The notes beneath the pieces are model-generated. The model saw only the letters and a program-made list of their open reading frames with translations. It was not told the origin of the DNA and did not search any database. Below, piece after piece: positions 11,126-23,183 of a DNA stretch of 64,000 bases. The DNA is from Epiperipatus broadwayi (taxonomy: Eukaryota; Onychophora; Udeonychophora; Euonychophora; Peripatidae). The first letter of the stretch is position 1. Each line of letters starts with the position of its first letter. The DNA lies in the NCBI GenBank assembly GCA_028023455.1, contig JAQFVV010006199.1:8198972-8262971 (forward strand), read 5' to 3'. The translations under genes and the position numbers were made by a program.

Positions 11126-13135
11126 TTTTTAAAAATTTGCAAAATATTTTGGAAATTTTATCCAGAATTATATCTATGGAATTCATGAAGATAGTTTCAT
11201 GCATTAAGAAATTTAAGATAGTACTGGGTGTATTTTTAATGCATTGGAATTTGGTCAGATATTTGTGTGTTACTATTGAGAAGTTAAAAATGTTTTAAGC
11301 GTTAGTTATTCTCATTAAGGATTATGACTTTGATATTAGTTTAGAGTATTTATTGAGTCTTCATAAAATTTATTACTTGTACAGAAAATTGACTCTATGG
11401 TTCCCATATCTGATTCATTGCACATAAATAAATTAATGAACTTTAATTTTCAATATCATCATTAAACTTCACCCATTTAATTACTTGACATTTTATTAGG
11501 TTTATTGGATTCAGTTGGGTGATTAAATAATATCATTCTAATTTGGAAGAAGTAATTCTATTTTGGTCAATGCAAAATTTAATAAAATCATTAGACAGTT
11601 TTTTACAATTATATTCCAATAGTAAAATGGATAGTGGGGTGGAATACAACTTTAATATGGCTTATAAAAATTGTTTTTAATGTAGTTCTAGTTAGCAAAA
11701 CCTTTTAAATCACATGTTAATTGTATGTTTTAAAAATTTCTACAAATATTTCTTTTATTAAAATTATTGCTTTTTAAATTCTTCTCATTATCATTGTTAT
11801 TGTTGTTGTAATTATTATTGCCATTATTATTTTTACATCATTCTATATAGTGTAAGTTGTATATTTATTTATTGTAAACACTATTCGTAATTTAACTTGG
11901 TATTGAAATCTTTAAACAAGAAAATATTAAAAAAAACAATATCAAAAAAATTTAGAATAATGCTTAGAATTTTAACTTTTAGCCCAAATATATATTGTTA
12001 CTGAGAGAAAAATGGGCCGATTTTTGGCTGTGTTGAAGATGTATGTTTTATTTATAATTGGCACACATTGGTCAATGTAAAAAATATAAAGTATAAGAAA
12101 TATATATATGCACCATGTCAATCATAATTTATATATTGTTACAAAAAAGTTAAATATTTCATTATACATAGAAATTCTGAAGTTAATTTTAATTAAGAAT
12201 TGGTTATGATGATGATCAAACTATGGATTTTCATTTTATGAAGATCATATGGAAAAATTATAAAGAAACCCACATATTTTATGATCATCATCAATTTACA
12301 ATCATCTATATGAAAGTCAGACTAAGAGGTGCATCAACTAGTAGTTTAATTTATAATCAGGATATACCAAATAGATTCCTGGAATGCTATTTCCATTTTT
12401 GAAGAATATATATGATAATGTAATTCTCTCATGTCATACTATTCTAATTCTTTCTCATTAATATTTTGATATATTCTCCAATCTAAAGCATAAGTGTGTT
12501 AGAAATCTTTAAGTATACAAACAAAAATGAGACAATATTTTAAAAAAGATGACATAGATATTAAGTTTAATTTTAAATAACAAAAATAAATAATTTGTTT
12601 AAATGATTTGATAAATTAAAAATTACCCAAAGTTATATGCTCATACTGATATAATAAAAGTACAACCCTAAACTGATATGTCAGGAAAAAATACTTTTAT
12701 GTGCTTTTTAATTAAATGAGGGGAGTGAGTATTTTGTAAAGGGCGGTACTTATGACACTCACAGTTCTTTATACATTAACGTTACTGTCACATATCTATA
12801 TATGTGTGTATGCGCGTATATGTACATTTTATCATAATTCAAAGAAGCAGCATTCAACCATAAGTCCATAAATAAATGCAATCATAGTATTTGAATCGCA
12901 ATGTGAGGAAAAAATATAAACTTTAAATAAAGTCAGTATATAAGAATAAGATTAATTAAAATGTTTGCAGATATATTAATGAAAAAAAAATTATGTAGGT
13001 CTAAGTACATTTACATTTACCGTATTTATATCGAAAGTCTTACCATGGATTTTAATAATTATTAAACTTACTTACTGTTCAATATTTTTTTAAAACTATA
13101 GATTTGACTTCGGCATAGTAGTCTTGCAAGATTTT
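11126..13135. other. AT-rich stretch, nothing recognised
   Basis: A 66-codon frame at 11098-11298 has no recognisable domain. A short alternating purine-pyrimidine run lies at about 12795-12825. Nothing else stands out. Confidence 0.4.
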
Positions 13136-13336
13136 TTAATACCATTCTTTGGTTCTCTCATCAATCATCTTGGAATTAAGCTCCATCTTGGGATTTTTGA
13201 ATCCTTTAATTATACACTCATGGTGCCCAACCTTTAATTTAACTCGAGACAAGTTGGAATTTAAAAATTTTAGATGAGCCACAAATAAATTTTGCACTTT
13301 TAATATTTCTATTTTAAACGTATTTAATACACACAT
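13136..13336 (-). other. unrecognised 66-codon open frame next to the hAT relic
   Basis: This minus-strand frame has fairly balanced residue use (VKLKVGHHECIIKGFKNPK) compared with the poly-AT frames around it. It lies about 100 bp beyond the stop codon of the hAT transposase relic on the same strand. I see no domain. It could be non-coding 3' sequence of that transposon or a fragment of something else. A real gene is unlikely. Confidence 0.2.
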
Positions 13337-13441
13337 ACAAAAAAAAAAAGTAATATGATAAAAAAACTATGTAGTTTATATAATCTTATATTTGTTACGG
13401 ATTTAAATACAAATTAAATGCAGGATAAATATATTTTAATG

Positions 13442-13905
13442 TCAGACCTGACTTTGCATGTCTTCTACTAGTTTATTGTACTCAGGCACATATAATTTTA
13501 TAACTAAAGTCATGCAGTTATTCAGATGTTCATTTGTTATTCTGGATCTGAATTTTGATTTTAAAAAGTTTATTGTGAACAAACCACTTTTGTAAAGGTA
13601 AGTTGACCTAAAACAGGAGTTTAACTATTGGAATTTTTTTTTTAAGAGTGGATATTTTTTTTAATCTGCAAGTGTCCAAAAATCTATTTGTGATAATCAT
13701 GTTTTTAATTGTAAAACAGATTGAAAATCATTTATTTTCATTTCTAAATTAATGGCATTTTTATTTATCATACTTGCAATCTGTTGCGATATTTTAGAAA
13801 TATTAATATCGACAAATAGATTTAAAATGAATGAAGCAATTAGCTGAATTTTACGAAAATCAGAAAATCTAATTTCGAAATTATTTTAACTTTAAGGAGA
13901 TTTTC
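13442..13905 (-). pseudogene. hAT transposase relic, C-terminal dimerisation domain
   Basis: One minus-strand frame runs from about 13905 to a stop at 13442 and is interrupted by only three in-frame stops. It reads RFSDFRKIQ, then NAINLEMKINDFQS, then FWTLAD, then YPLLKKKF, then FRSTYLYKSGLFTINFLKSK, then FRSRITNEHLNNCM. This order matches the hAT C-terminal region found in Charlie/Buster-type transposases and their domesticated relatives (the FAM200/ZBED5, EPM2AIP1 and GTF2IRD2 group), where GSTYLCEQ, NKSK and SRLTDEHL are the usual words. The DNA-binding BED finger and most of the catalytic core are missing or not recognisable. It ends naturally after VEDMQSQV. It is a dead 3' fragment. Confidence 0.72.
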
Positions 13906-14086
13906 AGAATATTTTTCTGTTTCGATTTTTTTTATATTTTTTAACGTAGTGCTCCAAATTCGGAATATTAAATAATTACAAAAAAGAAAAAAAAATCAAG
14001 TCAGATGTCACATGACCTAATTTAATAAGCTTGTATTACAACTGTTATATATAGAGCTTGCAAATAAGCTCTTAACAAGCTTTGCT

Positions 14087-14150
14087 GAATATCCTCAATC
14101 CCAGACCGGTTTCTGCTATTTGGCATCCTCAGTAAGGTGCTAGGATATTC
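14087..14150 (-). ncRNA. hammerhead ribozyme, complete type I fold
   Basis: This is the best-formed hammerhead in the window. On the minus strand the order is GAATATCC (14143-14150), an internal loop, CTGAGGA, stem II TGC/GCA with a CAAATA loop, GAAAC, a two-pair helix III (AC/GT with a CG loop), C17, an internal loop, and GGATATTC (14087-14094). The 8-bp outer stem I is perfect. Predicted cleavage lies between 14104 and 14103. All invariant core bases (C3, U4, G5, A6, G8, A9, G12, A13, A14) are present. The tiny helix III is the type described for Penelope and retrozyme hammerheads. The flank has GTCACATGAC (14018-14027), comparable with ATCACATGAT in the related insertion at 39013. Confidence 0.85.
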
Positions 14151-14561
14151 AAGCATTACTTAAAACAATAAGTGTATGTATTAATAAACAATAAGTGTAT
14201 ATATTAATTTACATAACTTTTATCTTTAGAAACATTTTATTCATTTTGAAATCAATATATTCGACTCAAATATTTTTTAGTTGTATATCTATGTGTAAGC
14301 ATCATCAATAGGGTAATTTTTATTTACTTTTAAGTTCTCAATTATTTTATTTAGTTATTATTATTATTACTTAACTATTTAGTATATAGTTTTCAATTAC
14401 TTTAAACTTTACTGAGCTTTTTGTGATTTTGAGTGAGTCCATCATTGATTGAATTTGTATTCTCACAATATACATACATATTTGCAATTCCAGTGTATAC
14501 CTCTACCTGAAATAAATGTCTAATATCAAATCAACTCAAATGATAATAAATTTTCAGCTAC

Positions 14562-14672
14562 ACTCTATGAATAAGCTATATTAGAAGCCGCATCTCAAAA
14601 CAACCAGTCCAAAAAGTACTTTTTTGGATTGGCTGTTTTGAAATGTAGACGTTAATTTATTTATTCACAGAG
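14562..14672. mobile_element. palindromic MITE-like element
   Basis: Ends CTCTATGAATAA and TTATTCACAGAG form an imperfect terminal inverted repeat. A strong hairpin fills the centre: CAAAACAACCAGTCCAAAAA against TTTTTTGGATTGGCTGTTTTG. The whole element of about 110 bp is close to one palindrome. A target duplication is not clear. Confidence 0.6.
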
Positions 14673-14952
14673 ATGAAATTTTCTTAATGTTTGAGGTAAT
14701 TTGATATATATATATATGTGTGTGTGTAAAGTAATGACATGCTTAATGTAATGTATATTTTGTGCATATATGTTTAGCTTTAGAATTACTTAGATAAATT
14801 TTAGAGATGGGAGAAAGAGGGAAGAGAAGAAAATGGTGAGGGATTGAGGTCTTTTATCTCAATAGAAAACTGTTAGCTATCAGAATTTAACATTTTATAA
14901 TTATTAATAAGTAGTCACAAGATAAGATTTTATACTTATTTCACTACTTACT

Positions 14953-15211
14953 TATTAGACCTGCTGCCCATATTTGTGACAGCAGAATGCCGTATCTTTC
15001 TCAAGTAGGGGGGGGTTGCAAAAGCAGAATGCCATATTAAAAAGTCACAGCTATCTGTTTTTATTTAGTATTTTAATGTGTTTATTATTTTTGTGTACAA
15101 ATTTATACTTTTTGTATTGTTATGGCATTCTTCCACTGCAAATACCCTCCTCTTCCCACTGGAGAAAGGTACAGCATTCTGCCATTGCAAACATGATCAA
15201 CAGGTCTAATA
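14953..15211. mobile_element. inverted-repeat element (MITE-like), 259 bp
   Basis: The first and last 11 bp are exact inverted repeats (TATTAGACCTG and CAGGTCTAATA). The pairing continues inward for about 85 bp on each side with mismatches (GCAGAATGCCGTA against TACAGCATTCTGC, and TTTCTCAAG against CTGGAGAAA). The 66-codon frame at 15016-15216 overlaps it and is not a gene. The ends resemble those of the small element at 3388. Confidence 0.68.
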
Positions 15212-16455
15212 TGTAATTATTCTTATCATCTTTTATACATCGTCAACTTTATATGGCATTTTTCAGAATGGTGTTTTAATTCTGTTGAAGCCTGCAGTTA
15301 AAAAATAAAAAAATCTAGTTTATTAATAAATACTTTTACAATAAATATTATCATTAATTGTATATGTATTTTTGTGATGATTATTGAGTTTTGTTAGTTT
15401 CAATATACACTGAGACAACTATTAATCCATAAACCTGTGTTCAGATCCCATTTTGGATTTTCAAAATTTTCAGAAGTAAACAGTTGCTCAAATACAAACC
15501 TGTAATTATATCAGTAAAATGGAAATTATTTAAAAAATTAAATATAATATATTAATGTAACTTAAATTTGGCTTAACAAATATTTAAAAAAAAAAGTAAT
15601 TTGATAAAAAATAGAATCAGTAAATTTAAATTTATTACCTTATTTATCAGATGTTGAAAAAAAAATTGCATTGGCAAATAGCATATATCAAAAAAGTATG
15701 GTAAAAAGAGCAAAACTTTAAGACTTGCTTAATTTATTAATAAATACCTGTATTGCTTAAAAAAATAATTAAGCAAAAAAAGATATATCTAAACCAATAA
15801 TCTATTTGTATTTGCTTGAAATTTTGTATTAGTAAATAATATAAAATTCATAATAAAAATTGATGTTTTTGTATGCTTTTTCAAAACTGGTCTAATGTAA
15901 AAATGAACATTTCATGATTTTTTTTTTCTAGCCAAATTTTTAAAGAAATCATTTGGCATAGAATTGCAAAATTTTTGATTTTATATTTCATATAAAATAC
16001 ATGGCATTTTAATAATTTAACTTTTTCATAAAGAGGAAATTTATTCTGAGAACATATTCCTACATGAGTTATAATTATGTTATAATGCATAGACATTAAC
16101 CTTTTGCAGGGAATATTACAGAAAAATGTGTAATTATGTTTTGATGCTAGTAAACTTCATCACACAATAATGTATTGCAGCATTACATCAACCTAAATCT
16201 GAACATTTTAATGTAATTTTGCATTGAATAGTTCCATTTTAATGAGAATGATTCTGCATTTTTGTTTTTATTAATGCATAGAGGACTACTAAAAAAATGA
16301 AGTGGAAAAGAGCAAGCATCAGCTTAAGAATTTTAGCATGCAATTTTTACTTTATGATAAGAGAGAAAGAGTAATTTATATTTTATATATTTCTATATCT
16401 ATTTTTAAATTAAATGTATTTTTATTTATTTGATACATAATATAATTATAATAAT
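15212..16455. other. AT-rich stretch, nothing recognised
   Basis: Low-complexity AT sequence. A 71-codon minus-strand frame at 15881-16096 has no motif. No repeat was identified. Confidence 0.4.
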
Positions 16456-16560
16456 GCCCTGCATAGGTTGGTGCAGTGATAGAATGGTGGACCCTGGAGC
16501 ACAAAGTCCATCGATAACAGCCCAATTTCATCACTTCTAGTATTCAAATATCTTATGAAC
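16456..16560 (+). repeat. tRNA-derived SINE relic (family S1)
   Basis: The head reads GCATAGGTTGGTGCAGTGAT, a box-A-like word, followed by AAAGTCCATCGAT and CAGCCCAATTTC in place of box B. It aligns by eye with the copies at 36945-37064 (plus) and 57955-58090 (minus). They share the pattern GT-CAGAGTAT, AAAGTCCATG, GACCCAATT.TGTCA.TTCT and CTTATGAA. Much more GC than the surroundings. Confidence 0.5.
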
Positions 16561-17604
16561 TTTATAAAAATATTATACAGACAATTTGAACAATATATTT
16601 TTTTGGTATATTTAAACTGCATATTAGAAAATAATAAAACTTTTTATGGTATTATAGTAGTCAGATTATAAGCTTTTTTATTATTTTGCAGCTTATTTAA
16701 TTTTTTAAAAAATAATTTCATTATTTTATTTATTTAGACCATAATTGTTAATAACAAATATGTAAAAGAATAATTTTATTTTTCCACAAATTATTTAAAC
16801 TGAAGATTGTATAAATGAAAAACTAATCCAATAGTTTGAATGTCTTGATTTAACTGTGTTTAACAGACAGACAAAAGGTTAAAACCATAACTTTTGTTTT
16901 TGTGAAAATGAATTTTTAGTGCAGATTAGCAAATTTTTGATGTTGGTCATTCTGTAATTACAAATAAATACATGTTCATATAACATGTTTTAAAAGCAGC
17001 TAATGCAACCATGCTTCAATTTAAAGTGGCAAACACATTTTACTGATGTATATATATTTAATTTTTAACATAGAAATTACAATTTTTTTGTTTTTGTAAA
17101 TTACAATACAGAAAGTTGGAAAATTTAAATAACATACTTCTTTATAAAAATGTATTATGGATATTAAACTTAATCAAGTCAATTTTATTTTTTTAATTTG
17201 GCTAAAGTAATGACAATCTGGCATTTGAAACTACTGGTATATTCTATAATTTCTTTTATTATTGAAAAAAAAAATCATAGCATAGAATAGCCTTTTTTTT
17301 TTGCTTTCAGAAATTACTAAATAAAAACTTAAGCATAAGTTTTAACTTTTTTTATAAAAATGTATTATAAGTATTAAACGGTGATCAGTTTGGTTAAGAT
17401 AGTATAATAATCTAAATATCGTATAAAATTTATTTGTTTCATTTGCTATTAAAAGAAAGTTTTAGTAAGGGTTTATGTAGACAGTTGAGAATTTTATGTA
17501 TTATTTGATATTAAAAGTTGCTGCCACATGTTATCCATCATTTATTATTGAAAATAAACATTTAAGACTGAATCATAATTTTTTTTTGTTTTTTGTCTAT
17601 GCAA
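16561..17604. other. AT-rich stretch, nothing recognised
   Basis: Only A/T homopolymer runs and scattered short repeats are seen. Confidence 0.4.
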
Positions 17605-18190
17605 ACATTTGGGAATAGTTGGTTGAATGAGGATGACAGAAGTGAGATGATGAAGTTAAAAGAAGAATAGCATTGGCAAAGAAGGCATTTATTAAGAGAA
17701 AGAATATATTTTGTGGACCTTTGAAAAGAAAATTAAGAAAAAGATTAATATAATTCTATGTGTGGAGTGTACTAATGTATGGTTGTGAAACATGGACAAT
17801 GAGTAATAAAGTTAGGAACTGATTGGAAGCCATTGAGATATGGACATGAAGAAGAATGAAAAAATCAGATGGATGAATAAAATAACAAATGAAGAAGTTT
17901 TGAAAAGAGTAAATGAAAAAAAAAGATTGATTGAGGAAATGAGAAAGAGAAACTGGATTGGATATATGTTAAGAAGAAATTATAGCTTAATGAAAGATGT
18001 TTTGGAGGGACTGGTGAGTGGGAGAATGAAGAAAGGATGGAAGAGATTGACATTGTTGGATGATATAAGGAATGGAAAGAATTACATGGAATTGAAGAGC
18101 TAGCTGGTCAAGAAAGAAAATGGAATGGAAAAATGGATGAATTGATGATGTGACTACTCTCTGGACCTGTCTATATCTTAGTAATATCAT
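17605..18190 (+). pseudogene. RTE-type LINE relic, C-terminal end of RT protein
   Basis: This reads as the last 180 or so residues of an endonuclease/reverse transcriptase LINE. RIALAKKAFIKRKN is recovered across shifts at 17660-17705, then FYVWSVLMYGCETWTM (17755-17805), RRMKKIRWMNKITNEEVLKR (17850-17905), RNWIGYMLRRN (17950-17985), VLEGLVSGRMKKGWKRL (17998-18050) and LDDI. The open frame at 17840-18103 is the longest surviving piece. The two minus-strand frames here are shadows. After the last codons comes a short ATTATTATTAG tail (18188-18198). Sequence detail differs from the RTE at 28725, so it is a separate family. The 5' part is missing. Confidence 0.72.
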
Positions 18191-21100
18191 TATTATTAGT
18201 CAGAGTAAATAAACTCTTGAAGTTTTATTTAAGCTTTGTTGTCCTTTTTTTAATTTAAAAATATAATTATCCAACTGCTAATTGACTGCATGACTCTGGA
18301 TATATTAAATATAAAAAATAATAATATATAACAGCAATAATTGCATACATAAAAATAATACAGAAAAGTTTTTTTTTGGCAAATAAAAAAAATACATTAG
18401 TAGTGATCTGGTATTAGATACCGCAGTATTTTTTATGTCTCTCTTTTTTAAATTAATGAAAATAAATTTTTAATATAGAATTGCAAGTTTTTTTTTTTTG
18501 TTGAGAATAGATATGCATTAAGTGTTTTGACTTAACATTCAGATTTTAACCCAATTTTTTAACAATTCAACTTCTTCATAAAAAATATATGCACTATAAA
18601 AATTGTCATCTATATAATCTTTATGCTGCTGTATTGCCTGATCTAAAATTAAAAAAAAATAGAAAGATTCAAATTCATGCAATTTGGATTAATGGCAAGT
18701 ATATTTGTAAATACTATTATATTGCTTTCCAAATAGAGACAGAAATATAAAGATTCTAAATGATGCCATTAGATTATTTGACCACTATTGTTCTTCTCTA
18801 TTACTAAATAACTAAATGAGATTGTTTTAATTGTTTATTACTTTCTGATTAAGAAATTTACTACTGTTAATTCCATTTTAACATTTAATTTAAACTTGTT
18901 TAAGATAAGTTATTTTTAGTATATTGTGGAAAATATTTTGCATTAATTCAAATGTAATAATAGCCTAATAGATTTTAGGTCATACTCTAAATGTTTATGT
19001 ACATAAAAAATAAACCATCAGTCTTTAAATAGCCCATCACATGACAAAGACTATTTTAATAATCTTCAAAAAGGAACAGATAAAAGTAGACATTACTCAT
19101 CGGGCTTAATAACTGCTTGATAGTAATAATTTTAGCTATTTTTTTTTTATTCTCTAGCTAAGCATATATATATATATTTACAAATCTATTGTGGATAGCT
19201 AAAACTGTCAACCACTTGAAAGAAAATTGTAAGTCTAATTCGTAATTTGGAAAAAAAAAGATTTCATGATTGATTTTGTCTCAAATTTGAATCTCACATC
19301 ATGGTCTTAGCACATGTTTTTTTTTATGGTTGATGTATGAGTGTTATTTATTTATACTGCTTCTAATTTTATTCTATGATTGCAAGTAAATGTTTTTTAT
19401 ATCTTGGATTATTTCTTTCATCTTGTTGAATTGTTAAATATTGTAGAAAAATTTGAACTTTATTTTTATTTGTTCATATAAATTCAACTATTAATAATAG
19501 CATTTAAGTTAATATACACTTTATAATATGTGTAATAATTGAATGTATTTGAAGAAGTGTAAATAAAGTTTAAATTTTTCTACAGTTTACTTATTTAATT
19601 AGGTAATGGCAGTAGTTAAAATGTAATTACATTTAAAATGTCATCATCACAAACCTTCAGTCAAACATTAATTATTAATTTAAATTTATTTATTTATAAC
19701 ATGAGATTTCATAAACATTTTAATGTTTACTTACAGGTCATAAAATGAAAAAGTTATTAATTTTTCTTTCACAATTCTGAAAATGTAACTTATCTAATAA
19801 CATTTTTTATTTAATACTTATAATGATGAGTGTTAAAATCTTTTTTATTATTTTTTAAAATTTGTTTCAGAACTTGAGCATTTGATTTAAATGAATACTG
19901 TTTTTAAAAACAAATATTTTAAGATATAAGTACTAATTTAAACACAGTTTATTGTGATATTGAATATAGAAATAAATAACAAAACTATTATTAGCTTAAA
20001 TGCCTGTTGTTAGTTAATATTTTGAAATTTCTTTGAATGCATACTTCACTTAAAAATATATTTATTTCTAATTATTATTATTTAAGCATGTTTGTAAGAG
20101 AATGTATTTATGATATCTAGTAGTTGTCATAAAACTTATCTTTAATTTTGTTTTTCTTCTCTATCTTCTAAAGTTAGAATAATGATATTTGTTTACATGT
20201 GATTGATGGTGATTAATAAATAGGTAACATATACCCCCCCCCTGCTATTTAGAAATAATATAAATAAAAAAAAACATTGGAGTTTTACTAGTAGCCAGTT
20301 GGTTCCTAGAGCAAAAACAAACAAATATCTAAGAATATGTATATGCAAGAAGTAGGCAATAAGTAAACAGGTAGATTTTTACAATTAACATACTTTCTTT
20401 CTCCTTATATGTTAATGCTTTCTAAAATGTATTTTAATCAATCTGACAATCATATAAGCTTAATCCTAGTTTTCTCAATATCTTACACAATTATTTTGTA
20501 TTTATTGATGAATGTAAACATTAAAAGCATAAAACTAAACTAGTCAATAAATAATCAAAATTTTGATTATTGAATTATCTTATAATAAATATATGTATCA
20601 TTATTAGTCATATTATTATAAAAGAAATATAAAATAGAATAGTTTTTAATTAATATAAATATGATTAATAATTATTTATGTATCTATTGAAAGATGATTA
20701 TTATAAATATATATTTGCTAAAAAATATCGAGTTATTACTAATACTATGCTAGTATAGAACAGTATGATTTTATGAAATAGATATTTTTAGAATAAAGCA
20801 TTGCAATTTCTGTTAATCTATTTTTTAAAATTATACTTTAAAATTGTATTAATAGTTTATTCAAGATAAAAAAAAAACACTTAAATTTTAATTTTTTTTT
20901 TTTTTGCATTTATTTATAAAAAATGCTTTTAGTTTTGTAAATAATATTTTGTAAATGTGATTATTGAGATATAAACATATAAATTAATATGTAAAAAAGA
21001 TTTTGAGAATTTTTTTATTATTTAAAAATAGATCCAGCAATAAAATTAGTAGAAAAATTTAAGCAGGCTTGTTTAATGTGATTATCAATGTGGTATTTTA

Positions 21101-22590
21101 TTGTTACTCCCTTACTCTCTATAGTTTGATATATCACAACTAGAACTACATTATAGATTTTAATACTTTTAGTGTTGGAATTTCACCACAAAATAATGCA
21201 GAAGTTATAAACTCTATATTTAAATTATTTATCATAGTTCAAGAGACAAATAAATAGTAAATATTCTTTAGTATATTGTCTCTGCCTACTCATTGATAAG
21301 TGTGATAATCCAAGAGCTTAAGGTTCTTTGATTTTTTTTATTTTAAAGAAAGGTATATATAAGGGAGTATCTTATTTTGGCTCATTGAATGGAACTTTTG
21401 TATGACTTCCTAAACATTCTAACATATGACAGGACATTATGTGAGAAATAGAAATAAATTTATTGTGTGATAAAGCATATAGCTATTTCACAGCATATTT
21501 ATTAAGCAAAACTTGTTAATGAACAAAGTAATACAAGTAAATGTATTTATATTTCTATTTAAAATGAATGTCATATATATGCATTACTTTTTAAAACTGC
21601 TTTATTATAGTTTTATTTTCGTATTTTTCATAGTAATAGAAAATGATATATATATATATTCAATAATAATAATTTTATATTCAAATAGAAATGCTTCAAG
21701 AATTGTGTCCTATATTATTTCAATTCTATATTTTTAATTTTTTTTTTATTTTTTATTCCTGAGTTTTCTTTTCCTTATGTAATTGAAAACGGGTTTTTTG
21801 TTGGCAAAACTATTGATCTAAAATAGTTTTCCTGTTATTTATTATTATTATTTTTTCTTTATTTTTTGTTGAGTTAAACATAGTAATAATGGAAAAGCTC
21901 ACAGGTTATTTGTTAATATTAACACAGCTATCTTTTGGTTAATGATCCATAAAGGATGTCAAAAGTTATTACAAAAAAAAAAAAAAGTATTGAAGTTTTG
22001 TTTAATATTTTGCTCCAGCATCTGTTTACGATATATATATATAAACATTAATCTTATATTGATTAATGAATAGTTGGGTTAGTATATTAATAGTAAGAAC
22101 TTGTTATCAATAAATAGTAACGCACATAAAGATTTTTTGATTGTCATGGTTATTTTATTAGATTTTTAAGGAGAAGTATATTTTCTGTTTAAACACATAT
22201 TGCGATATCTAGAATACTCTAACTCAGTGATAACTAGTAACAGTTCTACTTACTCTAAAGACATTTTAGCATTTGAATATTTAGATATATGTTATACGCT
22301 TTAATGAGCCTTTTACATTATTAAGTTGCATGAAAAATTTAAAAAAAATAAAGAAATATTTTTGATTACATTTATTGTCAGCACATTTTAATGTTGAGTA
22401 AAGAGTTAATGTTATTTATATAACTGATAACAAGGATTATACACATTGCCAAGTTATATGAGTATATAGCTCTCTTTTCTTATATCTATCAATTATTCTC
22501 TTGAGTAATTTTAATGAACACTACTGTATTTAACAATATACAATTTTCTTCTTTTTCCTTCTTTCTTTATATATTGATTTCTATATTTGC
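18191..22590. other. long AT-rich stretch without recognised features
   Basis: No gene, element boundary or repeat family was recognised over 4.4 kb. Short (TA)n runs lie near 19165, 21645 and 22030, and a C run lies at about 20234. The 74- and 79-codon frames at 21513 and 22514 are hydrophobic AT-driven frames; the second overlaps the left arm of the palindrome that follows. Confidence 0.4.
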
Positions 22591-23183
22591 ATATGATACC
22601 ATTTTCAATTTTCTTATACACTTAACAATACTATTTTTCACACCAAAACTTTACTCTTACAATTTTGACTGTCCTGCAGTCATCATCAGAGCTACAATAT
22701 CCAAATATATAATCATACAATTAATATATTATATTTATATACATAATCAATAACATACATCTTAGCCTGACCATTATAAATAATCATTTTCCATTTTATT
22801 ATTCTATTCTTAACAAATTTTATTTTCTTATTTATAATATTTTATTATTAAATTATTCTAAAACAATTTTATTTAATAAAATGATAGATTAAATAGTAGA
22901 GTTTAAAGATTAAAGTTTTAAAATTATAATAAAATTGTTTTAAAATAATTTAATAATAAAATACTATAAATAAAATAAAATTAGTTAAGAGTAGAATAAT
23001 AAAATGGAAAACGATTATTTATAATGGTCAGGTTAAGATGTATGTTATTGATTATGTATATAAATATAATGTATTAATTGTATGATTATATATTTGGATA
23101 TTGTAGATGAACTGTAAGAGTAAAGTTTTGGTGTAAAAAATAGTATTGTTAAGTGTATAAGAAAATTGGAAATGATATCATAT
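22591..23183. repeat. long palindrome, arms about 280 bp
   Basis: Left arm 22591-22874 and right arm 22926-23183 are near-perfect reverse complements around a roughly 50-bp centre. Examples are CTTATACACTTAACAATACT against AGTATTGTTAAGTGTATAAG and CACCAAAACTTTACTC against GAGTAAAGTTTTGGTG. The left arm alone carries about 24 extra bases (22667-22690) that hold a hammerhead-like word. Lack of divergence implies a recent inverted duplication or gene conversion between the arms. Confidence 0.85.
22661..22691 (-). ncRNA. decayed hammerhead-like motif in the left palindrome arm
   Basis: On the minus strand CTGATGA is followed by a stem TGACTG/CAGTCA with a CAGGA loop. It then runs into AAAAT where GAAAC is expected. 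The core and stem II are thus present but G12 is lost. The right arm lacks the whole segment. It is probably inactive, and it may be a chance match. Confidence 0.35.

Noticed and set aside
17865-18190. Two minus-strand frames of 62 and 67 codons
   Set aside because: Shadows of the plus-strand RTE-type C-terminal fragment, which has the recognisable motifs.
21513-22753. Hydrophobic plus-strand frames as membrane proteins
   Set aside because: AT-rich DNA yields Ile/Phe/Tyr-rich frames by chance, and the second overlaps a palindrome arm.
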